Shown here: positions 34,241 through 40,648 of the stretch, in pieces | How the letters are laid out: the number at the start of each line of letters is the position of its first letter | Position numbering within the stretch: position 1 is the stretch's first letter | From: an uncultured Bacilli bacterium | Lineage (GTDB): Bacteria > Bacillota_I > Bacilli_A > RF39 > UBA660 | NCBI GenBank assembly: GCA_934086485.1 | Contig: CAKOIF010000011.1 | Coordinates: 1 to 40,648 of the forward strand | Length of the DNA: 40,648 bases | Direction: 5' to 3' | Notes under the pieces: generated by a model | The model's input: the letters and a program-made list of their open reading frames with translations, nothing else | Told to the model about the DNA's origin: nothing | The model's database searches: none | Program-made: the position numbers and the translations under genes

Positions 34241-35062
34241 ATGGAAAATGTGGTTATTAAAAAAAGAAAAAAACTAAATGTAAAAAATTTGTGCTTATTA
34301 ATATTTTTTCTAGTAATGTTAATAGTTTTTTTATTTTCTTTAATAAAGGTAATTATGTGGATTATAGATAATAATAATACAAATGATATTATAAAAAAAG
34401 TAGCAAATACTTATGAAATAAATGAAAAAAGTTATGATAACGAAGTCATAATAAATGAAAATGAAAAAGATATATATTTTGATTATATGAAGTTAAAATT
34501 TATAGATGTTGATATTAATAAACTTAAGACATTTAATCCAGATACTATTGGATTTATTAAAGTTATGGGAACAAATATTAACTATCCTTTTGTACAAAGT
34601 ACTGATAATGATTATTATTTAAATAGATCATATGATAAAACATATAATAATGCTGGTTGGATATTTTTAGATTATCGTAACAATGAATTTAATGATAAAA
34701 ACACTATCATTTATGGCCACGGAAGAATTAATGGAACTATGTTTGGTTCTTTAAAAGATACTTTAAAATCATCTTGGCAAAATAATAAAGATAACTATAT
34801 AATAAAAATATCCACTGAAAAGGAAAACTCAATATGGCAAATATTTAGTGTATATAAAATTGCTACAACTAGTGATTATTTACAAACTACCTTTAGTGAT
34901 AATGAATTTGAAAGTTTTATAAATTTAATTAAAGGTAGATCTAGTTATAATTTTGAAACTAATGTTACAAATGAAGATAAAGTGCTTACTCTATCAACTT
35001 GTTATAATGATAATGATAAAATGGTTGTTCATGCAAAACTAATTAAATATGTTCAAAAATAA
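34241..35062 (+). CDS. Class B sortase
   Basis: The only clear plus-strand gene. From ATG 34241 the protein has 273 residues: a basic N-terminus, one transmembrane segment (about 17-42) and a sortase domain. TIIYGHGRINGTMFGSL carries the catalytic His (about 160), and TLSTCYNDNDKMVVHAKLI the catalytic Cys (about 254). The usual arginine six positions on is replaced by Lys (about 260). Helical insert and lack of a long linker fit class B. It would cleave a (S/P)PxT-type sorting signal and attach proteins to the cell wall; the surface protein at 39204-40648 ends in PPHTS. The frame is open from a GTG at 34223, which lies inside the promoter. Confidence 0.9.
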   Translation: MENVVIKKRKKLNVKNLCLLIFFLVMLIVFLFSLIKVIMWIIDNNNTNDIIKKVANTYEINEKSYDNEVIINENEKDIYFDYMKLKFIDVDINKLKTFNPDTIGFIKVMGTNINYPFVQSTDNDYYLNRSYDKTYNNAGWIFLDYRNNEFNDKNTIIYGHGRINGTMFGSLKDTLKSSWQNNKDNYIIKISTEKENSIWQIFSVYKIATTSDYLQTTFSDNEFESFINLIKGRSSYNFETNVTNEDKVLTLSTCYNDNDKMVVHAKLIKYVQK

Positions 35063-35090
35063 AAAATGATAATTAATATTTACCATTTTT
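35062..35090. terminator. Shared terminator between convergent genes
   Basis: AAAAATG (35062-35068) pairs with CATTTTT (35084-35090), extended inside by TAA/TTA. It overlaps both the sortase stop and the last codons of the minus-strand gene at 35073. Confidence 0.5.
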
Positions 35091-35267
35091 ATAGTCTTTT
35101 AAATCTCTCATATGTTTTCCAGCAAGTTTACTTTTATGTCTTAAACCATCTGATATCATTTCTTTAAAAAAAGAATCTTTTTCTGCACATAACTTCTTTA
35201 GTCTTTTATTTTCTTTTTCTAACTTATAAATTTTTTTATCTTTCTTACTTGGACCAAATAATCCCAT
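35073..35267 (-). CDS. Small highly charged protein, probably coiled coil
   Basis: A 64-residue protein, mostly Lys, Glu and Asp, with a heptad-like stretch (YKLEKENKRLKKLCAEKDSF) at about 14-33 and a basic tail ending NGKY. No signal peptide or membrane segment. AGGAGG lies six bases before the ATG, so translation is likely strong. It shares direction with the coat protein genes, but a hairpin terminator separates them. Function unknown. Confidence 0.65.
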   Translation of the reverse strand: MGLFGPSKKDKKIYKLEKENKRLKKLCAEKDSFFKEMISDGLRHKSKLAGKHMRDLKDYKNGKY

Positions 35268-35297
35268 AGTTCCTCCTATAGATAAATTTTACCATAC

Positions 35298-35326
35298 AAA
35301 AAGACTATTAACAATATAGCCTTTTT
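35298..35326. terminator. Terminator after the coat protein pair
   Basis: An 11-bp stem (AAAAAGACTAT / ATAGCCTTTTT, one mismatch or G-U pair on each strand) with 7-base loop, flanked by A and T tracts. Confidence 0.75.
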
Positions 35327-35640
35327 TAATTTTCTAAATCTTTTAACTGAGTATTTAAGGTACTATATTTACTATCTAAATTAGTTTTTGGAACTTTTTC
35401 TAAAGAATACCAACCATATTCAAACATAAGCTCAAATAAACTTCTTTGCATATTTGTTATTGCATCATATTGTTTCTTTAAAGTTTTATATAGTGCCTCA
35501 TTACTAGCCTCAGTTAAAACAATACTATAATTTTTAGACATTTCTTTAAACGAAGATAATACACTATTTAAATAATCTTCATCATTTAATTTAATTCCTT
35601 TTGGAACAGTTACCATTTTATTTTTAATAGTATTATTCAT
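35326..35640 (-). CDS. CotF-family spore coat protein
   Basis: This 104-residue protein has the helical pattern of the Coat_F family: KLNDEDYLNSVLSSFKEMSK, then LTEASNEALYKTLKKQYDAI and the closing LFELMFEYGWYSLEKV, matching the GWY end of CotF-like proteins. Family members are found in spore coats or as small helical bundles in many Bacillota. The ATG at 35640 overlaps the end of the upstream gene by 8 bp and has AAGG just before; an in-frame ATG at 35652 is possible. Together with the next gene it forms a two-gene unit. Confidence 0.7.
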   Translation of the reverse strand: MNNTIKNKMVTVPKGIKLNDEDYLNSVLSSFKEMSKNYSIVLTEASNEALYKTLKKQYDAITNMQRSLFELMFEYGWYSLEKVPKTNLDSKYSTLNTQLKDLEN

Positions 35641-35848
35641 TTGCCTTACCATCCTTTAAAATCGTTAAAATACCTTCCATATTTTGTTTACATATTTTAG
35701 TGCATTTATTTAGTATTTTTTTAATATTTGCATCTTTAGTAGTTATATTCGAAGCACTTTTAAATGCTCCATAATTCCATTTAAACATATCTTCCAGATA
35801 CATTACATCTTTTGTACTTAACATATTAGGTACGTTTTTATATTCCAT
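35633..35848 (-). CDS. Small CotF-like companion protein
   Basis: The 71-residue protein is helical and resembles the N-terminal half of CotF-type proteins: LSTKDVMYLEDMFKWNYGAF, then ITTKDANIKKILNKCTKICK. It is coupled to the longer CotF-like gene by an overlap, so the pair may form a heterodimer or a split coat protein. No membrane segment. Assignment is by pattern and context. Confidence 0.6.
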   Translation of the reverse strand: MEYKNVPNMLSTKDVMYLEDMFKWNYGAFKSASNITTKDANIKKILNKCTKICKQNMEGILTILKDGKANE

Positions 35849-35894
35849 TCTATCACCAATATTATTATGGATTATTTTTAAATTTTAATACAAT

Positions 35895-35919
35895 AAAAAT
35901 GCCATATTTCTATGACATT
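35895..35919 (-). terminator. Hairpin terminator after the ABC permease gene (copy 1)
   Basis: A 9-bp stem (AATGTCATA / TATGGCATT, one G-U pair) with tetraloop GAAA, followed by a T tract on the minus strand. An identical 22-bp hairpin occurs at 39173-39194. Confidence 0.75.
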
Positions 35920-35925
35920 TGTTTA

Positions 35926-38385
35926 CTATTCAACATTTTTTAATGATGTAACCATATTAATCTTTTTTAAATTAAAATGGGTTACAATAGTTACAATAAT
36001 TGTAAAAATAACTGTTATAAATAATGAATAAAAATAACTTAATGTATATACATGTCTATCAAACATTATATAATCAGGCTCACATGTAGAAATAATAAAA
36101 TGACTTAAATAAGAACCAAATAATAAGCCTATACCAATACCTAAAATAGTTAATAAAACTGTTTCTCTATTAATATATTTATCTACTTCACTTGGATAAA
36201 AACCTAATACTTTTAAAGTAGCTATTTCTCTTTTTCTTTCACTTATATTAATATTTGATAAATTATAAAGCACTACAAAAGCTAAAGATGCTGCCGCTAT
36301 AATTAATATAGCAACAATAGAATCAATTGATCCAAGCATATCATTCATAGAACTTTTTATATCGTCATTATCTACAATTGTTAATGCATAACCATTGCTT
36401 ATATACTTTTTATCAAATTCTTTAGAATTTTTATCTTCGTCCTTTAAACTAATTAAAACGGAATTAATTTTATAATTATTAAATAAATTATTATAAGTAT
36501 TTTTATTTATATATAAATATTGATTTATATAATTTTTTATAATATAAGAAACCTTAATATCATATTTATTATTATCATTATCTAAAAGACTTATTTTATC
36601 TCCAACATCAATATCTAATAGTTTAGCTGTTTTCTCACTAATTATACAACTATTATCACTAATATTATCTATTATATTATTTGTTTTTAAATCAATTAAT
36701 GATATAGAATTAGAAATATTATTAAAATCATTTGGTGTTATCATAGTTACCTCTTGCTGCTGTTCATTAAATAAAACTTTAATACTTTGAGTATTAACAT
36801 TAGTAAAATTTTCTACTTTGTCATCATTTAGTAATTCTTTTTCAATATCTACTTGATTAATACTTTCATTTGTCATAAGTAATTTATCATATTTTATAAT
36901 GTTATTAAATTGAAAATCTGTTACATCCTTAATTGAATCTTTTAAACCAAATCCCGCTAAAATGAGGGCAGTACATCCAGCAATTCCTAAAATAGTAGTA
37001 ATAACTCTTGATTTATATCTAAATATATTTCTAATAGTTATTTTATCAGAAAATTTTAGTTTTTTCCAAATAAAGTTAATACGCTCTAATAAGATTTTTT
37101 TACCACTTTTTGGAGCTTTTGGTCTCATTAGATTAGCGGGTACTTCTCTTAGATTTTTAATACAAACAATTATTGAAGTACCACATATACATAAAATACA
37201 TATCCAAAGTCCTAAGGCATTATAATCACTTTTTAATAAATAAATAAATTTAGGAATAAAAAATATTTTTTTATAAATATTCCAAATAACACTAGGAATC
37301 ATATATGAACCAAAAATAGCACCAACACTACTTCCTATTGTAGTGGCCAAAAGAGAATAAATTACATATTTTAATGTTATATGAAAACTATTATATCCAA
37401 GAGATTTTAAAGTACCATTTTCAACTCTATCCTCTTCGATCATTCTCATCATTGAAATAAGACTTACAAGTACTGATATAGCAAAAAATATTATTGGGAA
37501 TATATTACCAATTTTTTTAAGATTATCACTTGCATTAATAAGTTCTTTATATGAAGTATTATCAAGTCTATCATAAATATACCATTTTGGTTTAATAAAC
37601 TTAGATTCATCAATACTTATACCATAAATTTCACTTGTTTCAATAATATCAGAATATAACTCATCATATCGAATATCTTGCTGTTTATCTTTAATTAAAT
37701 CAATATCATTTATTACATTATTAATAAGTTTTTTATATGAATCACTATTAGTTAAATATTTTTTTGCTCCCTTAACTGTTATATAAATATTTGAATAAGC
37801 CTCTAAATCAAGAGAACCATTATAAACATAAATATAGTAATCAACTTTACCACTACCTAAATTAGAATTTGGTCTTTCTGCAGAAAAATATAAAGGACTT
37901 ATTACATTTCCCACAATAGAATATTTTTTACCATCAATAGTAATATAATCTCCAAGTTTTAAATTATTATTTTCAAGTAAAGAATTATCAACTGAAACTT
38001 CGTTATTATTTTTAGGTAATCTACCCTCTTTTATATAAACATTATTCATTTGTCTATTATACTCAATTAATTTAACAACATAATTATTTTCCTCAATTTC
38101 TAAGTAAGTATCTTTTTCTTGAATATTAATAGCCAATTCAACATTTTTAATTTTTGAAAGTTTTAATAAATCATCTTCAGTAAGTCCTACATTTGAAATA
38201 ACACTTATATCATAAACATTATTTTCATCATAAAAATTATCAAGTGTTTTTAACATATCAGGACTTGAAGATTGTATTCCTGCATAAAAGCCTACGCCTA
38301 AAAAAGCCATACAAATTAATGATAAAAATCTTTTATAATTATCTTTAATTTTCATAAAAATGTGTTTAAGTAATTTAGTTTTCAT
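35926..38385 (-). CDS. FtsX-like ABC transporter permease (MacB/LolC type, two-module)
   Basis: The 819-residue membrane protein has a first transmembrane helix (about 25-45) followed by a large outside domain of about 210 residues, a block of three to four helices (about 300-410), a second helix and outside domain (about 465-640) and a final block of three helices. The two FtsX modules carry RMIEEDRVENGTLKSLGY and ISERKREIATLKVLGFYPSE, the usual sequence after the core helix. This duplicated layout is common in Bacillota transporters for peptides, antibiotics or lipids. ATG 38385 lies two bases past the stop of the ATPase gene; the open frame extends to 38424 but would overlap it. Confidence 0.88.
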   Translation of the reverse strand: MKTKLLKHIFMKIKDNYKRFLSLICMAFLGVGFYAGIQSSSPDMLKTLDNFYDENNVYDISVISNVGLTEDDLLKLSKIKNVELAINIQEKDTYLEIEENNYVVKLIEYNRQMNNVYIKEGRLPKNNNEVSVDNSLLENNNLKLGDYITIDGKKYSIVGNVISPLYFSAERPNSNLGSGKVDYYIYVYNGSLDLEAYSNIYITVKGAKKYLTNSDSYKKLINNVINDIDLIKDKQQDIRYDELYSDIIETSEIYGISIDESKFIKPKWYIYDRLDNTSYKELINASDNLKKIGNIFPIIFFAISVLVSLISMMRMIEEDRVENGTLKSLGYNSFHITLKYVIYSLLATTIGSSVGAIFGSYMIPSVIWNIYKKIFFIPKFIYLLKSDYNALGLWICILCICGTSIIVCIKNLREVPANLMRPKAPKSGKKILLERINFIWKKLKFSDKITIRNIFRYKSRVITTILGIAGCTALILAGFGLKDSIKDVTDFQFNNIIKYDKLLMTNESINQVDIEKELLNDDKVENFTNVNTQSIKVLFNEQQQEVTMITPNDFNNISNSISLIDLKTNNIIDNISDNSCIISEKTAKLLDIDVGDKISLLDNDNNKYDIKVSYIIKNYINQYLYINKNTYNNLFNNYKINSVLISLKDEDKNSKEFDKKYISNGYALTIVDNDDIKSSMNDMLGSIDSIVAILIIAAASLAFVVLYNLSNINISERKREIATLKVLGFYPSEVDKYINRETVLLTILGIGIGLLFGSYLSHFIISTCEPDYIMFDRHVYTLSYFYSLFITVIFTIIVTIVTHFNLKKINMVTSLKNVE

Positions 38386-38386
38386 A

Positions 38387-39088
38387 TTACCACTCAATAT
38401 CCTCGATATTCTTAGGTTTATCATTTATAATTACATCACTTACTGTTCCATTTTTAAATTTGATAACTTTATCTGCCATAGGACTAATTGCACTATTATG
38501 AGTAATAATAATAACTGTCATTTGTTCATTTCGACATGTATCTTGTAAAAGTTTTAAAATTTGTTTACCAGTTTTATAATCAAGTGCTCCAGTTGGTTCA
38601 TCACAAAGAAGTAATTTTGGATTTTTACATATTGCCCTTGCTATAGCTACTCTTTGTTGTTCTCCACCAGAAAGTTGAGCAGGGAAATTATTTTTTCTAT
38701 TTTTTAAACCTACTTTATCTAAAATATCACTAGGATCTAAAGAATTTTTACATAATTGAGTTGCTAGTTCAACATTTTCAATTACAGTCATGTTTTGAAT
38801 TAAATTATAAAATTGAAATACAAAACCAATATCATTTCTTCGATATTTTATTAATTGTTTTTCGTTTAAATCATTGATTATTTTACCATCCACGATAACA
38901 TTACCACTTGTTAGTCTATCCATTCCACCTAAAATATTTAAACAAGTAGTTTTACCAGCACCTGATGGACCTAATATACAAATAAGCTGTCCTTTTTCAA
39001 TTTCAAAAGAAGTATTGTTAAGAGCTTTAATTTCAACTTCGCCCATTTTATATACTTTATTAACTTTTTTAAATTCAATATACGCCAT
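38387..39088 (-). CDS. ABC transporter ATP-binding protein (MacB/LolD type)
   Basis: The partner of the FtsX-like permease. Walker A is GPSGAGKTT at about 40-48, Q-loop VFQFYNLI, signature LSGGEQQRVAIARA, Walker B LLLCDEPTGALD, and switch His in IIITHNS. This is the usual sequence of LolD/MacB ATPases, which work by mechanotransmission rather than substrate passage. Start is ATG 39088 or the TTG at 39094; AAAGGA is 4-5 bases before the TTG and 10-11 before the ATG, so the TTG is quite possible. A TGGTAAAAT extended -10 lies upstream. Confidence 0.93.
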   Translation of the reverse strand: MAYIEFKKVNKVYKMGEVEIKALNNTSFEIEKGQLICILGPSGAGKTTCLNILGGMDRLTSGNVIVDGKIINDLNEKQLIKYRRNDIGFVFQFYNLIQNMTVIENVELATQLCKNSLDPSDILDKVGLKNRKNNFPAQLSGGEQQRVAIARAICKNPKLLLCDEPTGALDYKTGKQILKLLQDTCRNEQMTVIIITHNSAISPMADKVIKFKNGTVSDVIINDKPKNIEDIEW

Positions 39089-39118
39089 ACTCAATCATTC
39101 CTTTTTAACTATACTTAT

Positions 39119-39127
39119 ATTTTACCA
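39119..39127 (-). promoter_or_regulatory. Candidate extended -10 promoter of the ABC pair
   Basis: TGGTAAAAT on the minus strand, about 25-30 bases before the ATPase gene start. The -35 is poor (TTGCTA at unsuitable spacing). Confidence 0.4.
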
Positions 39128-39170
39128 AATAATTAGCAAAAAAACACCATTTTATTTATTTATTCAAAAT

Positions 39171-39194
39171 AAAATGCCATATTTCTATGACATT
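39171..39194 (-). terminator. Hairpin terminator after the surface protein gene (copy 2)
   Basis: The same 9-bp stem and GAAA tetraloop as at 35895-35919, here ten bases past the stop of the surface protein gene and followed by TTTTATTTTG on the minus strand. Confidence 0.7.
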
Positions 39195-39203
39195 TTTATT
39201 TAA

Positions 39204-40648
39204 TTAGTTTTCTCTTTTTTTAAGAAGTACACTTGCACCTAAAGCATTAACTAATAATATAAGTGCATAAATACTATTATTTGCTGATGTATGAGGTGGT
39301 TCAATTGGTTCAATAACACCTTGTCCATCAATTTTGTAATATACATTAATAATATTTTTACTTTCATCTTCACTTATTACAAGTGGTAGATTTTCAACAG
39401 TTTCTAGAGTGTAATCCTCTTTTACTTTATCAGTATAAGAAGTTATTTTATCACCATATAGTGCAACACTTTTTTCAGTTAAAGATTCATCTAATTCTCT
39501 ATTGAAATAATATCTTACTTCATAAGTAAATGTATCTTTTTCATAATATACATCAATAACACCTTTATTTTCAATAACCTCAGGTATTAATTCAGGATTT
39601 GTTTTAACAAATTTATATCCAACATATTTATCCTTTATATTAATTTCCTCAGATTTTACTGTTAAAGTATCAGACTCTAAAACTTGTTTAGTTTCATAAA
39701 TAGTTTCAGTATCCTCTTTTACTAAATTACCATCTTTATAATAATTTACAGTATAAGTAAGTGTCTTTGTTTGACCATCATCAAGTATATAATATACTTT
39801 AATTATACCACCATTATTAATTTCACTTGGTATAGTTTCTGGATTAGTTTTTTCTAATTTATAACCAACATATTTATTCTCTGTATTAATTTTATCTTGA
39901 TTTACTTGTAAAGTATTTGGTTCAAGTACATGAACAGTTACTGTTTCAACTTGAGTATCATTTTCTACTTTTTTACCATTTTTATAGTATTCAACAGTAT
40001 AAGATAACTCTTTTGTTTGACTTTCATCAAATACATAATAAACCTTAATTACACCTTTATCATTAATAGAATTTGGTATAGTTTCTGGATTTGTTTTTTC
40101 TAATTTATAACCAACATATTTATTAGTTACATTGATTTCACCTTTTTTAACAGTTAAAGTATCACTTTCTAATACTTGTTTTGTTTCAGTAACTTTTTGT
40201 GTATCATTTTCTACTTTTTTACCATCTTTATAGTACTCTACTGTATAAGATAGCTCTTTTGTTTGAGTATTATCTGTTACATAATATACATTAATTATAT
40301 TATTTTCTACACCTATTGTAAGTGGTAAATTTTCTACCTTTTGTAATTTATAACCAGTTTTTACTTTATCAGTATAAGTATTAATTACATCATTATATTT
40401 AGCTGATTTTGTTTCAATTAATGATTCATCTTCATTACCATTAAAGAAATAATGTACTTCATAATCATATGAATTTCTTTCATAATATACTTTAATTATT
40501 CCTTTATCATTAATAGAATTTGGTATAGTTGACGGCTCAGTTTTAACAAAGCTATAACCAACATATTTATCAGTTACATTGATTTTACCTTTTTCAACAG
40601 TTAAAGTATCACTTTCTAATACTTGTTTAGTTTGCTTAACAACTTGTG
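39204..40648 (-). CDS. Partial repeat-rich cell-wall anchored surface protein (MucBP-like repeats)
   Basis: The 3' end of a long gene, 481 codons in the window, open to the right edge with its start outside. It consists of tandem beta-rich modules of two kinds. Type A, 82 residues, has YTVEYYKDGKKVENDTQ, LESDTLTV, KYVGYKLEKTNPETIP and IKVYY; type B has YEVRYYFNRELDESL, YTDKV and VENLPL. The order from the edge is A (partial), B, A, A, A, B. A short Pro/Glu-rich stretch leads to PPHTSANNS, a hydrophobic segment (YALILLVNALGASVLL) and KKREN: a sorting signal. The modules resemble MucBP or related adhesin repeats. The sortase at 34241 is the likely anchor enzyme. Confidence 0.85.
   Translation of the reverse strand, partial: QVVKQTKQVLESDTLTVEKGKINVTDKYVGYSFVKTEPSTIPNSINDKGIIKVYYERNSYDYEVHYFFNGNEDESLIETKSAKYNDVINTYTDKVKTGYKLQKVENLPLTIGVENNIINVYYVTDNTQTKELSYTVEYYKDGKKVENDTQKVTETKQVLESDTLTVKKGEINVTNKYVGYKLEKTNPETIPNSINDKGVIKVYYVFDESQTKELSYTVEYYKNGKKVENDTQVETVTVHVLEPNTLQVNQDKINTENKYVGYKLEKTNPETIPSEINNGGIIKVYYILDDGQTKTLTYTVNYYKDGNLVKEDTETIYETKQVLESDTLTVKSEEINIKDKYVGYKFVKTNPELIPEVIENKGVIDVYYEKDTFTYEVRYYFNRELDESLTEKSVALYGDKITSYTDKVKEDYTLETVENLPLVISEDESKNIINVYYKIDGQGVIEPIEPPHTSANNSIYALILLVNALGASVLLKKREN
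39535..40266 (-). repeat. Three tandem 246-bp coding repeats
   Basis: Equivalent codons for QTKEL/QTKTL fall at 40257-40266, 40011-40020 and 39765-39774, exactly 246 bp (82 codons) apart. The units are close at DNA level in places, so copy number may vary by recombination. Confidence 0.8.

Overview
The window is very AT-rich, almost entirely coded on the minus strand, tightly packed, and uses the standard bacterial code: TGA ends real genes (for example at 8453 and 13547) and Trp is TGG. CotF-like spore-coat proteins, a TagO-type phosphosugar transferase, a class B sortase with a wall-anchored surface protein, and a TagG/TagH-like exporter all point to a low-GC Bacillota (Bacilli- or Clostridia-related, possibly an uncultured gut lineage). 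The rank is an inference.

Left edge (1-3020): an array of four near-identical hairpins lies downstream of an AlbA_2/HATPase/winged-helix regulator, followed by a membrane-anchored polysaccharide deacetylase.

Surface glycan locus (3183-26333): reading in the direction of transcription, this holds TagO (26333), two decayed genes (S51 peptidase, GT2 glycosyltransferase), the dTDP-rhamnose unit (AbiEi-like/RmlA joined frame, RmlC-RmlD fusion, RmlB), an ABC exporter, the GDP-D-glycero-D-manno-heptose pathway (HddA, GmhA, HddC-GmhB fusion) with an SDR and an acyltransferase, then a secreted SLH-like protein, a WsaF-like GT, an RgpF-like GT and two GT2s. It ends with a 1048-residue protein joining an O-antigen polymerase/ligase-like membrane domain to a GT4 and a GT26 (TagA/WecG) domain, and with UDP-GlcNAc 2-epimerase. 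TagO, the epimerase and the GT26 domain would build a ManNAc-GlcNAc linkage unit; rhamnose and heptose would be the polymer sugars; the ABC pair would export it. No poly(glycerol-phosphate) enzymes are seen in the window.

Middle (26340-31664): a single-domain ClpB-like AAA+ ATPase, tRNA-Asn(GUU) under a consensus promoter, about 530 bases with no gene, a secreted protein with a TTG start, a membrane-tethered XRE regulator that looks leaderless, an RluD-like pseudouridine synthase and a RlmI-like methyltransferase.

Right part (31824-40648): a four-gene operon (lipoprotein, small protein, membrane-tethered HExxH protein, small membrane protein), a plus-strand class B sortase, a small charged protein, two CotF-like proteins, a MacB/FtsX-type ABC pair bracketed by two copies of one hairpin, and the 3' part of a repeat-rich surface protein ending in a sorting signal, which runs off the right edge.

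Most transcription units are separated by terminator hairpins followed at once by sigma-A type promoters. Several starts were moved inward from the longest open frame to an ATG, GTG or TTG with a good Shine-Dalgarno sequence. All domain and family calls were made by eye from the translations; no searches were run.
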